A DNA stretch of 64,000 nt from Aspidiotus rigidus. Lineage: Eukaryota; Arthropoda; Insecta; Hemiptera; Diaspididae. Shown here one piece after another: positions 49,201 through 61,600 of the stretch; the stretch's first letter is position 1; each line of letters starts with the position of its first letter. The DNA is taken from positions 3,224,001-3,288,000 of the forward strand of contig JAVHKY010000029.1 in assembly GCA_035079385.1 (NCBI GenBank), in the 5' to 3' direction. The notes under the pieces are model-generated. The model did no database searches. It was not told the origin of the DNA and was given only the letters and a program-made list of their open reading frames with translations. A program made the translations under genes and the position numbers.

Positions 49201-49560
49201 TCCATGTATCCCACTGGCTCCCATCATACAACGCTCACCCTGGTATTTGCATACTCACGTGCCTCCAATATACTAATAGGCAGCCCCGGCCCATGTAGAT
49301 TCCAAGTTTTCCATTGACTTTCATCATACAAAGCTAACAATAATATACCTAATAGCCTATATATTGTATATTTTGCATAAATATACTTACTATGAACCGT
49401 AATTTTATTGAGGATAAAATATCAGTTAGCCTATATATTGCTAACATAATTAGGGCCATACTAAGCCATCTGTCAAAATTGCGAAGTCCCACATTGCCTT
49501 CAACTATATAAAGCTCATCCTGGTTAATAAATATTGCAACTCCCCCCCCCCCAGCCATTG
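46240..49560. repeat. Diverged tandem satellite, unit about 140 bp, roughly 20 copies
   Basis: Landmarks recur in order about every 110-150 bp: GCTATCTGTAAAAATTCC, CATTGCCTTCCAGCATATAA, ACTCATCCTGAAAAATACAC, CCCCCATGTTCAAGAATATA, AATAGGCTAGATGTTGATAA and AACATAACTAGGTCTATAC. Spacing and bases drift, so this is an old array. A 184-bp hairpin element interrupts it at 48920-49103. Confidence 0.85.
48920..49103. mobile_element. Long-hairpin element, 184 bp, inside the satellite array
   Basis: Left arm CAGAAAAGGAATTGAAAGGC; right arm is its complement ending CTTTCAATTCCTTCTG. The inner part is also inverted (GACGAGACTAGTGGTCTC against GACCACTAATCTGGTC), so nearly the whole element can fold on itself. 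Confidence 0.65.
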
Positions 49561-50562
49561 ACTCCCTTCATACTAAGCCTCTCTGATACATTACCTTGCC
49601 TCGATACCAAGTCCTTACTGTGGTACATCTAAATAATCTGGAAATAGCCTACTGCAGTCCCCCTCCAAATATATATGTATAAAAAATCCCAAATTCCTCC
49701 TTCCTTTAATCTTCAATCAAAGGCAAACGTGCTCCACTTCCTGTCTGAATGAACGCTATAATTATACATGCACACACAAATTGAAGTAAAAAGTTGCAAA
49801 TTCAATTAGCCTATTATCAATAATACACCTAGAAACAGATTTAGGAGTCAGAAGTTTATGAAAAAAGGAAAAGGTTGAACTAAATTCTTAACTAGGATTA
49901 GGAAAATAAATCACTTACGGATATATAATTGCTGAAAAGGATGAACAATTCATGTATATCAAACAGTAAAGTATCAAGTGGTACTTACTGGAAAGATTCA
50001 GCTCGCTAATTAAATTTCAAGTATTAGGCAGGTAGCTCTTGATGTTTTCTTCAATTCGCGAACACAATAAATATCAACATAAATATAAACCACCGCACAA
50101 GCGCGTAATAAAGATATGTGTGCGTCTCTTCAACCTGTATTCTTTCTCTCTCCAATTCCTTCCAAACTCTTTCATCCACAAATCAGTTTCTCTTTCTCAA
50201 AATTATTTGGACGCAAGCACATCTTAAAATATTAGGCCCCAAACGCAATAAATTCAATGCTTATTATTTGAAAATCAACATAACGATCACCAATTCACAA
50301 TACAACTTTTGAACTTGAACATGAACTGAACATTAAACTTTAACTGATATGGATCGTAATATTAAAAAAAATAATTTATTTTCAATAAATTTCTCACACT
50401 GCTTTGTAATATAAAACAAAATCATTTTTCAATTAATTTCTCACACTGCTTTGTCGCTCTGTTACCTTTGTCTCGCACTAAGAGGTTTTGAATCACTCAC
50501 CGACCGGAACATTTCAAACCTGAAAATAGAAAATTTAAGGAATTTCAATTAGCTCTATATAG

Positions 50563-51130
50563 TTAAAATTAAACAATCCTATATAGATAGCCAGTTCTCA
50601 ATGTAGGTCAGGGTCAAAATTATTTCAAGTCTGACAAAGCTCAATGATAACAATTCCCCCCCCCCCCCTCTTTAGAACTTGGATGTCGAAATTCTTGTAC
50701 ACATTTTCTCAACTCGCTCTAGTCTTGCTCGGAATCATCGATAATTTGTCGAGAAAATGGTGGATATTGAAAAGAAAAAAAAAAAAAATTAAAAAAAACT
50801 AAAAACAATGGAACAATCACTAGAAATTTTATTCAGTTTGTATTAAAATTAAACAATCTTATATAGGTAGCCAGTTCTCAATGTAGGTCAGGGTCAAAAT
50901 TATTTCAAGTCTGACAAAGCTCAATGATAACATTCCCCCCCCCCCCCGCTCTTTAGAGATTGGATGTCGAAATTTTTGTACACATTTTTTCAAATTGCTT
51001 TAGTCTTGCTCGGAATCATCGATAATTTGGCGAGAAAATGGTGGATATTGAAAAGAAAGAGGAAGAAAAAAATTTTTAAAAACTAAATTAAACAATGGAA
51101 CAATCGCTACAAATTTTATTCAGTTTGTAA
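50563..51130. repeat. Two-copy tandem duplication, period about 280 bp
   Basis: TTAAAATTAAACAATC starts both copies (50563 and 50843). Both contain a poly-C tract, CTTGCTCGGAATCATCGATA and end ATTTTATTCAGTTTGTA. High similarity with indels at homopolymers. Confidence 0.85.
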
Positions 51131-53479
51131 AATAGCTCTGTTTTGAATGACTTCACAATGATTCTTGTGCGAGTTGCTTTTTCCTGATTCTAGAATTTTT
51201 AGCCGATAAATGGCTTAATTCTTTTGAGTCATTTTGTAACATTTATACAAAATAGAATTTCTAAATTAACTTCATCGAGAATTACATTACAAGCCATGTT
51301 AGAAATTAAAAGAAATAAATGAATTACTGGACACGTAAAGCGTAATTTATTGAGATCAGCGGTTTTGCAGTCAGAAAAGATGGACTGCATTACCAGTCAA
51401 ACAATATTCCATCTGTAGCAAGTAGCGCTAGTGTCGTGCACAGTAAAAACAAGACAATGTGTGACCTTCCAACAAACTGAGGCCCTTAGGGTTGAAACAT
51501 TACTTTAATTTTGAAAATTTTCTGTAAATAAATTTGTGAATAGTTTCTTCTTCATTTTCATCTCATTGCCTGATGCATATATCTGATCAATATCATACCT
51601 ACTTCATATTAATATTTGTTGATAATTCGTTTGTTATTAATTGTTAATTAAATGCAAAAAAACGTGGTATTTTTTTGTAAATCCTAAGGGGCCTTTTCTG
51701 TTGTAAGGTCGTATATTGAAGGGATTTTTCAAAATCTTTGTAAACAAGGATGATTGTACAAACGATTTTGCCTTCTTTACTTTCAAACTATCAAATATCT
51801 TGATTGGCAGAAGAATCCTCAGAATGTTATTTAGACAAGTAACTCAGTCTTTGCAATTGAAAGTTATTGAATATTATGGATTGCAATTCAATTTTCCAAA
51901 GATATGTAAGTGAAAAAATAATCTTACCTGATCCTAGAACATCATCATCAGTTATCCTCCACAATATATTCATATACTGCAGCACAACATACACCATTAC
52001 AGAAAAAACAAACAATATTATAAAGCAAATACTGAATGATGGCCAGCTTTTAATAAAAAACAATTTTACGTTAATATGGAATAATTTTGAACAAAATTTA
52101 TTTCGCTAACACGACACAAACGCACTCGTCAAACAAATTTCCTAGAAATTTACACAAGAACGATACGGAGCGAAAATGAAAATATCTGCTCTAAGAGCAA
52201 TTTTTGAGAAAATGTCATCAAAATTACAGGTACGTTATGTTAAATATGAAATAAAGGCACGATCATGGTAGCAAACACGGATTACGAGCACTAAAACCTC
52301 GGATTTCAACGTCACTCACGAACAGCCATCACTGATGACAGCAACGCACAAACTGAGGTCCTTCGAATTTTCCCACCTACCCAAGTTTGGCTCTTTTACA
52401 ACTACAACAACGATAACTGATGAATCACTAGTCATCACAAAGGTACCGGTAATGAACCATGAAAGATAAGCCCCAATTAGGAAATTCCAAAGGGATACGG
52501 TTCTGTTATCGGAACTCTCAACCAGTCAGAAATCTGAATCATAAAGGCAGATGGGAAATGTCAGATGAATAATGGGTCGCGACGCTGGAAAATTTTATCC
52601 TGTTAAAAACTGTCGGTATTTTTTTTTCATTTCCCTCAATGCCGAGAGTGATGGAAAAGAGAAAGTTATTTTTCGGAAACCCCGTCGACAGATATCTTGA
52701 TGCGTTTTTCTTCAGTATTAGAAGTTTTGTGTTTTGAACAAAGAAACATAGCCATTTTTTTTGTTTCCGCCAGTCATCGGATCGCTAGCCCTCAGTAATT
52801 GCACTTATACTATGGTGATCTAAGAAAACAAGATACAAAAAACAAAGAAAAATCGAGTTTTTGTAATCTATTTTTTTTGTGACCTCACATTTCCACGCGG
52901 ACCGACGCAGGTCCAAATCTTTGGTTCATTTGAGCGTTTTTTTTTTTTTCTTTTAATAATTGAAAATTTTATATTTTTCTTGCTTCTACCAGAAAATATC
53001 TCTTCTAACTCCGGTAATGTAAGTTGGTTTCACAAGGAGCGCTGTATACTTCCATTACATTTGTATGGGGACCAAAGAAACCCAACAACACCCGAGTGAC
53101 GCTGTGAAAACTTAATGAGAATTGGCTGAGTTGCGCTCAACAGGAAATTAAATGCCCTGTTTAAGATAGCAATTTCTTCTCTGGCTTCTACCATCTATAC
53201 TTTGACTCACATTTTAAAATCACTTCTCGCACGGCACAATATTAGTGCTCACCTGAGCAAATAACCCCCTCCTCCACAACTCCTTCTGTTTGAACAAACT
53301 TAATCCTCATTTCAGTGGACTTCCGTACATGTTGTATAGCGCTTAGTTAGAAACCCATTTTTCTCCACCCTTGTTTTTCACATTACGAGGATCTTGAGGA
53401 TCTTTTTTATTCGGGGACATTCTCAAAAAAAGGCCGCAAGCACGTCCTGCTTTGATATCAACCTAATGTAGGTTAAGTT
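51131..53479. other. AT-rich stretch around the candidate signal-anchor exon
   Basis: Apart from 51928-52063 (minus) no exon was supported. Overlapping plus ORFs at 51716-52109 are shadows of that exon or chance. Confidence 0.4.
51928..52063 (-). CDS. Candidate first exon encoding a signal peptide or signal anchor
   Basis: From ATG 52063 the frame gives 45 codons, beginning with about 30 strongly hydrophobic residues (FSICFIILFVFSVMVYVV), then an acidic stretch RITDDD. It ends at TCAG|GTAAGAT, a near-perfect donor in phase 1, like the exons of paralogues A and B. The partner exon is uncertain. One candidate acceptor near 50519 (TATTTTCAG|GTTTG) would add only GLKCSGR before a stop, with AATAAA at 50375-50380 on the same strand. 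No longer matching exon was found down to 49.6 kb. Confidence 0.35.
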
Positions 53480-53640
53480 ACGGGCTTAAATTTTTCTTGA
53501 CTCTCGAGCTATATATGCTAGGGGGGGGGGAGGACTTGGAAAAAATGTTGACTCTCGAGTTATACACATATGACAAGAGGGGGACTTGCGTAAAAATGTC
53601 GACTCTCGACCCATATATGATAGGAATTTTGGATTCGTTC
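53480..53640. repeat. 45-bp minisatellite units left of the Penelope element
   Basis: Three units in the GACTCTCGAGCTATATATG orientation, with a G-run at 53521-53530. Confidence 0.65.
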
Positions 53641-54484
53641 CTCCAAATCACGGTTGTCCATAATGACGAAAAGGGAATCCTCCGAAGAGGAGTAAAAACT
53701 ACAAATACCACAGAAAATAAATAAAGCCGAGCGCTTTCGGTTTATAAACCATCATCGGTTTATAAACCATCATCGGGTCTGAAATGAAAGCAACTGACAA
53801 GAACAGAGAAGGTGTTTGGTGTTGCATTTCAAACCCAAATTTCTGAAATTCCGTTTCTATTCCGATTGTAAGGTCACGACTAAGAAACTGGAAAATTATA
53901 TGAGAGTGAAGTGGATAAGAACGGAATTGCGTCGGTGATACGGTAGGCATAAGACTCTCTAGTTTGCTTCGCCCGTTGATTTTAATCGGTTTGTGCGTGA
54001 CGTCAACGAGAGGTGTCGTCAGTTCGAGAGGATTCTGAAGTAGAGGAAAAATAGGAAGATATCCTCCCTAACGAAGGAAAAGGCCGATATGGACAATGAA
54101 GGAGATAGTGACGTCGTTTCGGTTTAAGTGTTCCAAACCCCCCCCCCCCCCCCTTATAAACAACAGTCAGGTATTGTTCAGTAGAGGAAACAGCCCTCCT
54201 GGAAAATGGGTTAAAGTTTCGTTTACCTCCCCCCAAGAATGACGAAACATTGGCGAATGTGGTCGCTGACCTCGCCGTGAAAATTGGTCCTGGGGTTAAT
54301 ACCCAAAAAATTTGTGCTGAATTAGTCCGCAATATCACTCTCCCCGTATGAATAACGGCATGGGAGCAGTGATCAAAGGTTTACAGAAAAAGGTAAGGAG
54401 GGAGATCTGATTGTACAAGCGTAATGCCGTCGTGGTGATGGAAAAATCTTCATACGTTGCCAAGGTTGATGAAGTGCTTCAACG

Positions 54485-55576
54485 ATGTGGGCTAAAGAGA
54501 ACAAGAATTTAAATTTCCCTGGCTACGTCAAAGAAGTCAAGAGTGTCATTAATAATTGTGAGGCTATTATTAGAACCCCAGCTATGAAAAAAGCTCTCCT
54601 TGTTCCTAACCCTACGCCTCCACTTCTTTATGGGTTGCCTAAAGCACACAAAACGAACACCCCGATGCGGCCTGTGGTCTCTTTCGTTTCCTCCCCCACT
54701 TACCCCCTTGCTAAATTCTTGGACCGTTGGTTCAAAAACCGTATTGAATATGAGTCTCCCCATTCGGTTTCGAATTCGGTGTCCTTGGGTGATGCTCTCA
54801 AGGATGTAAAACTGCCTCCGGGCGCGACCCTTTGCTCGTTTGATGTCGTCGGTCCGTTCTGAAATATCCCTAAAGCTGCCACCATGCAGCGTATGGGCCA
54901 GTTACGGGTTAACTCCAATATCCCCCATATTGAATCCCAAGAATTTTTCAATTATTTAAATATCTGTTGGTCCTGGATTCGAAGGGAAATTTTTCGAGTT
55001 CCCTGATGAAATAGGGGTTTCTATTGGATCACCTTTGGGCTCCCCATCTCCGAAGTATTCATGTCGCAGTTTGAACTTGACCTCTTCTCCTCGGGCCAGG
55101 TGTTTCTCAATCATATACGCTACTGGCACAGGTACGTTGATGACGTTCTCTGTACGTGGACTGGTCATCCAGATCTCCTTGGTGAGTTTCTGAGGTATCT
55201 CAATTCATTATACTCTTCCATAAAATTTACATTGGAAGTTGGTGGCTCTACGATCAACTTTTTGAATTTGTCTGTCTCAGTTAGAGATGTTGTCCATGAG
55301 TTTGAAATATACAGAAAAGATACTACGACCGATGTTTTAGTCCGCGGGGCGTCACTCTGTCCTGTTGCTCATAAGTTAGCAGCTTTTAACAGTTTAGTCC
55401 ACAGATTGACTCGCTTTCCTCTGAGTCAGGCTGCTTTCAAAAAAGAGTTGGCGACTATAAAACACCTGGCTACAGTAAATGGTGTCAATGTTGATGTTGA
55501 GACGATGGTTCGGAGGAAAATTCACGAGGAAAAGCCTCGATTCTACCACGTCCCTCCCCCGAGACATGATCCGTGA
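54485..55576 (+). pseudogene. Penelope-type reverse transcriptase, broken
   Basis: Conserved RT blocks are in order: YGLPKAHKTNTPMRPVVS, then CSFDVVGPF (motif A region), a GVSIGSPLGSP-like block near 54.99-55.03 kb, and the catalytic YVDD in HRYVDDVLCTW near 55.14 kb, then SIKFTLEVGG. Stops occur at about 54860 and again near 55000, and a frameshift near 55.04 kb separates the GSPLG block from the YVDD frame, so no intact enzyme is made. Family order and motifs match Penelope-like elements rather than LINEs. Confidence 0.8.
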
Positions 55577-55961
55577 TCGGAGATTGCGTTGGATCAGTCT
55601 CCCTTTTATAGGGAGGTTCTCTACCGAATTGGGTCGGGCCCTTGGCCCGTTCGGTTTCAGACCGACCTATTACAACCCCACTACCGTCAAAGGGTTGTTC
55701 GTTAAGTTAAAGGACCGTATACCTGCGGATGAAAGGAGTAGTGTTTATAAATTGGAATGCGGGGATTGTAGAGGTTTTTATACTGGGGAAACCGGCCGCC
55801 AGATGAAGGTGAGATTATACGAACACCTGAAGGCCTGGAAAAAGAGACATTTGGGAGAATCGGCATTTGCCGATCCAGGGGTCATAGCTTCCGTGAGGGA
55901 TGCGCAAGTCTCCTCCTTAAGGAGAATTCATACTTTAAACGGATTGCCCTCGAGCACATAG
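55570..55961 (+). pseudogene. GIY-YIG endonuclease tail of the Penelope-like element
   Basis: The segment reads in a different frame from the RT, with the frameshift near 55570. It contains RFSTELGRALGPFGFRPTYY, YNPTTVKGLFVKLKD and the GIY-YIG core VYKLECGDCRGFYTGETGR with R and H residues following (MKVRLYEHLKAW). In Penelope elements this domain nicks the target DNA. Confidence 0.8.
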
Positions 55962-56230
55962 AAATAATTCGTCATCTCAATACTGATGATATTACTGTGC
56001 TAAACACGTACGTTCGTACATTCCGGAAGATGGCTCGATTGAACTCGTCTATGACTCACGTTATGAATCCTCATTTTATTAACCTTAATGATCCGAGGTT
56101 TCTTCTCCGTTCTTGTAAGTTTCTTTCATTTCAGTCCCGATGATGGTTTATTAACCGAAAGCGCTCGGCTTTATTCATTTTCTGCGGCGTCTGTAGTTTT
56201 CACTCCTCTTCGTAGTATTCCCTTCTCGTC

Positions 56231-56570
56231 GTTCTCCTTCTATCATACATAGCTCGAAACTCGAAATTTTTCCAAATCTCCCTCCTACCATATATAGCTT
56301 GAAGGTCGAAATTATTTCGAGTCCCTCTTCTATCATATATGGTTCGAGAGTCGAAATTTTTTCAAGTCCTTCTCCTATCATATATGTATGAGGACGTATC
56401 TGGCAAGAGGGCCTCCGCACGATGTATTTCTTGTAGATTGGAGGCCCTTCTGCCAGAACTCTCCTCATATAGTTCGAGAGTCAAAATTTTTCCTAGTTTT
56501 TTGTTGGACGGCGCACGGCAAATTTCTCCAAAAGTCCCCCATAGAACATGTTCCTGTTAAAAAAGCTGCT
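56231..56570. repeat. 45-bp minisatellite units and motif A right of the Penelope element
   Basis: Units TATAGCTTGAAGGTCGAAAT and relatives, opposite in orientation to those on the left flank. Motif A is inverted at about 56500-56560 (GGACGGCGCACGGCAAATTT). Confidence 0.65.
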
Positions 56571-56680
56571 GTTATCGTCATAGAATCCTGGTTCTTTACT
56601 ACACTGTTGATTTTATTGATTGTGAAGAGAAAACTTCAAATTCATTATGAATTAGGGTAGGCATCAAGATGTTGATCGGG

Positions 56681-56824
56681 AGAATATAGAACACACAAAA
56701 AAAAAAAAGATACCAGAGTCGCAAATTTAATTAATACACCGTCGTGTCGGTCGAAAACGTTTCTACCTTGTATTAATTAAATTTGCGACTCGAGTATTTT
56801 TGTTTTTTTGTGTTCCATATTCTA
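56681..56824. mobile_element. Foldback element, 144 bp
   Basis: Arms of about 60 nt: AGAATATAGAACACACAAAA with GAGTCGCAAATTTAATTAAT, mirrored by GTATTAATTAAATTTGCGAC and GTGTTCCATATTCT. The loop contains CGTCGTGTCGGTCG. No clear target duplication. Confidence 0.65.
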
Positions 56825-58650
56825 TTGAAATGTGTCGCACCACTGCATGGAACAGATCGAAATTATGTTGATCGGTTATCAAGAATATAAAACTGATTTT
56901 GATAATTTTGATGCGTCTCTATCAATATCTTCATACTTTCTGGGCAAAAATTCTTACTTTGTAGATCAATTCATACAATTTTCTGATATTGATGACACCA
57001 AGCTATTGACGTGAATAATATTGACCGCCTACTAACGAAAAAATGCAAATGAAAAATTAAAATGTGAAAATTTATTGTCGGTTCTTTTAGATCACTACAA
57101 TAAAACTTAAAATTCTATTATAATTTAAAAAAACTCATCCGATTTACAAACTATCAACAAAATATATGGTAACAAGATGATAAGAAACTAGATGTATAAA
57201 ACTGACGCAGTACATTATTGATATTTTAAATACACAAATAAATGCGAACTATAAATTAAAAATGAATGTGAAATAATTATGATTTAATATATAAAATACT
57301 GTACCTCCAATCTGGAATTAACTCGATCGTCTAATTAGAGAAATAAAATTATTGCAACTATTATACTCTAAAAGAAACAGAACAATTGAATTATCATGTG
57401 ATGAATAGGATTTTGACAAAAATTAAATATTGCACATCTTTACTCCGAGAAGACTAGTGAACTGAAATTCATTTACATGGAACTATTATGAAAGACTAGA
57501 TTCTAAGAAGATGCGAACGCTCAACATCATAAAGAAATTAACCGAGAATCAATAGAAATCTCGTCGAGCTGCCAGAAAAGATGAATTGGTTCGACAGCGG
57601 AACTTTTCACCGATTTTAGTTGAACACAAAATTCTTTCATATTTTTGTGAAACTGTGTAACAAAAATTTGAAATAATAAATTTCTCTTGAGCTAGAGCGT
57701 GCATTCCTTCCAGTAAAATGAAGAGTACAAGGGAAAAAGAGTTAGTGTCTAAACGAATGGAGAAACGGTTTTCTCTCAGTGATGCAAAAAAGTCAATCGT
57801 CCAGGTCGTTTCTTTTGGACATTCACTCTTTTTTCCCTGTACCCTTCAAATATAAAAATTCTCGAGTGGGTGAACACGTTTATTTTATTGACAAACCATC
57901 AATTTATTCACCTAAACTCATGACGAGTAGTAAATATGAACAGCTACAAGTAACGGAACAAAATGAAAGTCGCTAGAGGGGGAGAGAAAGATCCGGTAAA
58001 AACAGAAGTGGAAAAATAGAAAAATAAAAAATACATTCGTTCTAACTTCTAAGAAAAATACTGTTCTTCTATGATAACCAATAAAGTATACGAACCAAAA
58101 CACAAAGATTAATTCTAAACTCATTTAGTCCGTTTTTAGGCTACCGACGTCAATTTACAAAAAACGCTCCAGTCGAAATATTGATCCCACACATTGCTAA
58201 TGGATTTTTTTAAACCAGAAAATAAAAATAAGATAGAAAGGAAAATTTAAAATTATTGAGACGCAAATTCTGATAAGTACAGATGGGAATCGAGTTCATA
58301 AGCCAAATTGATCCTCGCCAAAGGCGTTTGTCAACGTCTTTAAAAAACTATTCAACAATGTGATAATGTGATCATCAACAAACTATAGGAACTATATAAT
58401 ACGAGTCGTATAAATAGGAGCAATCGAATTATGACATAATGACTTTCACCTTCACTAAATCTGCCTCATCATTTTATCTCGCTCAACAATCGAAAACTCC
58501 GCCTTTTAGATCACTGTGTATCACGTGAAATATATTGGAAAATTGCACTAAAAAAAGGGACGGTCCGAAATGAAATTTGATTCATTTTTAAGTAGCATTT
58601 TGAGCACGTCGATGGCGAAACACGACACTTTCATCACAATAGATGAAGAC
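56825..58650. other. 3' flank of the sugar transporter
   Basis: Very AT-rich. Probably includes its 3' UTR on the minus strand, but no convincing close AATAAA was found. Confidence 0.4.
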
Positions 58651-61600
58651 TCACTTATTATTTCGTCTGGTACCTTCTTCTACCGAGTAATTATTATTCA
58701 ATTGAGGACCGAGTTCGCTATTTCGCCCGCCTCCCAATAGTTCTTGTACTTCGAGAAGCGTTTTACCCTTCGTTTCTGGGACGTAGAAGAGAACAAACAG
58801 CGTACCCAGACCCGAGAATACGGTGAAAGACCAAAACGTAATCCCGGCTCCGAATTGTTCCTTCATTATTGGAAACAATTTCGTAATCACGAACGTACAA
58901 GACCAGTTGAATAGACAGGCTATTGAACTGGCGGTACTCTTTATTTTCGATGGGAATATTTCGGCCATCAACATCCACGGAATTGGTCCAAAACCCAGCG
59001 AAAATATGATGATGTAGCAAGATACGGTGAGTAGTGGAAGCCACGCAATACCGGTTACGTTCAGCTTGACTACGTCTTTCAGATAGAAGTACAAGCCAAG
59101 AGTGAACGTGGATAGGGTCATCACGATGATGGATATCAATAATAATATGCGACGTCCGAGTCGGTCTACTACGAGGGTGGCGACCAAAGTGGCTAAGACC
59201 TGAATGACACCGACGATAATAGAAGAAGTACTTGCCGTGATGGCAGTTGTGGCATCCTGTAAACGCAAAAATTGATTAATTATTTCTTGTTGAGTCTCGA
59301 GCTAAATAAGTTCAAAATGTTCCAGAATACCTCCCCCTCACCCAACATGTACGTTCGTAAATAAGTCTTAACTTTTATATACACCACGAAAAAAATTTCT
59401 GTGTTTTCCTTTTGAATCCCCATGGCTTGGTAATCGGCATATTTTCGAGCCCTTCTCGTCCTTGCCCAGCTCAACAAAATCTCGTTCCTTTTGTACAAAG
59501 CTCGGAGGCAGAAACTTCTCCCAAAGCGCAGGGGTCGACATTTCTTGAAGTTCCCTTCTGATATTGGCGGCCAAAATTTCCCTAGATTCCAAAATGACAG
59601 TACTACAAAACTCTTCGCCACTCACCTGGAAAATGGACGTTACGAAAAATATTACAGCGTTACAGCCTGAAAACTGTTGCAGAAACATGACTCCCAAGCC
59701 AATGAATAGACCACGTTTGGCTGGTGTTGTTTGAAAAGCTTGCACAAGTGGTACTTTATTGTTTTCATCCTATAAACAAATATAAGACGCTTAGAATCTT
59801 ACAGTGAGCTAAATTACAGAATTTTTTGAATACAGAACGTAGACATGAGTATTTATGATTGAACGAAGAATATGAAACCCTCAATCTCATTACACGACAC
59901 GATTCTTATTCAGTATGCAACTGAGGGGCTTTGAATATTATTTAAATTTTAAAATAGTAATCAAACCTTATTAGGAAGGAAAAAATCATCATCTTATACA
60001 CAACCTTTTAGAAAATTTTACAAAGCATACGAGAATCGAATTTACATAGGCTATATTAACGAATTTTGAAATAATAAAAAACGAGAACTTCTGTCTTGTA
60101 AACTTTTTTTGACGTATTCATTCAACAGTGCGGACAGAGGTTCTTTGCACAATGAATGTTTTTGCGAGTCAATGTAAACTGATAACCTTCGTGTTCATAT
60201 ATGAAGTATGTCAATTCTACGAACATGAGAATATTCTGAGAAACGCAGTTTCTTATCAGAACTAATAACGTCAAATACTTTACCATTAAATAATAGCCTA
60301 CGAAAAAGTTTGTTTTTAAAATCATTCATTCTTGTTGGAGACGATTAATTAACAACCAAAAGTTCGCTTCGAGAAAGATGCGACATATCTTAAGAAGTGA
60401 ACGCACTTAAAAAATGAACAATTTCTCTTAAGGATACTCAATACTAGAAATTGTATACATAGTTCGTTTTTATAAGATCAAAAATTCGTTGAGGACGAGA
60501 CGCGAAAGTGAAAATTTTAAGAAAAAGGAATCACTTTTTCGAAGATCGAGTAGTCGTTTTGATTGACAGAGCGGCTTAATTACGTCATTCAAACCAAAGC
60601 AAATGATTTTAGTGTAGTACTTAGTTCAAGAAATTACTTCACCAAAAAGTCTCCAACTCGCCACCACAGCCAACAAATTACCTTTTTGGTTCAAATCGCT
60701 AATTCAGAGTCATCGTATCGAGTACAATAGTCTACAGATTCTTAACCTTATTTTTGGTTTCCTCTGACCTAGGAGATTTACGAGACAGTCTTCGTGGATT
60801 CCTCTTCAACTTATTCATCATACAGATATCCTCTAGTTCTGTATTCACGTAATACGTTACATCTTAACTTACGTCTTGAACACTCTTTTGCATGACAACT
60901 ATTTCGTGCGTACCGTCGTACTGTGTACCTCTAAACCACGCTAAAGACTTCTGAGCGGCTTCTAAATTTCTCTTCATGATATAGAAGTACGGCGTTTCGG
61001 GTACAAATAACATCAAACACAGATAAATAACCGGAAATACTGCACAGAGCGCGGTCAAAGTGAATACATTCATCTAGATGAAAACGAACGTGACAGAACA
61101 TCATTTATCAACAGTAAATCAATGACCTCTTACGTTTCAAATATCATACTTACAAGGCCTCCGAACAGGTAGATGAACAGAATACCAAGAGTTATCTGTA
61201 ACTGGAAGAACGTTCCCAGAGTTCCGCGAATTTCTTTCTCGGCAATTTCAGCGGTATACATGGGTGACAAAATACAATAAGTACCAGTCGCAACACCAGT
61301 CAAGAATCGTCCTATGCACATCATGAGCACCTGTTGATGAGCAAGATTAAAAACAATGAACGAAATCTCGGAACAGTTTGATCACGAGACATGAAAGCTA
61401 ACCGAAACGGAAAATGCCATAGAAACCCAGCCGATTATACAAGGAACCGTCAATAGGAGAATTAAGCCTTTTCTGCCGACAAGATCGACAAAGGACGCAG
61501 TAATGATAGCACCGGCAATAGCTCCGAACGGCATAAAACTACTGATCCATCCAAATTCGTCAGTCGTAATGTTAGAAGGGAAGAACTTTCCATTTTGTAG

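Larger units (their letters stand above)
53664..56230 (+). mobile_element. Penelope-like element with terminal inverted repeats, nearly full length
   Basis: The element carries a Penelope-type reverse transcriptase followed by a GIY-YIG endonuclease. The ends are inverted copies of each other for about 110 nt: the left begins GACGAAAAGGGAATCCTCCG and the right ends with its complement near 56230. Both repeats contain the block AAAGCCGAGCGCTTTCGGTT. The left repeat has a tandem 18-bp duplication (53741-53776). Both flanks are 45-bp minisatellite sequence, so it probably inserted into an older repeat. Internal stops and frameshifts make it non-autonomous. Confidence 0.8.

Noticed and set aside
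54003..54338. Minus ORF of 111 codons
   Set aside because: Antisense to the N-terminal part of the Penelope element.
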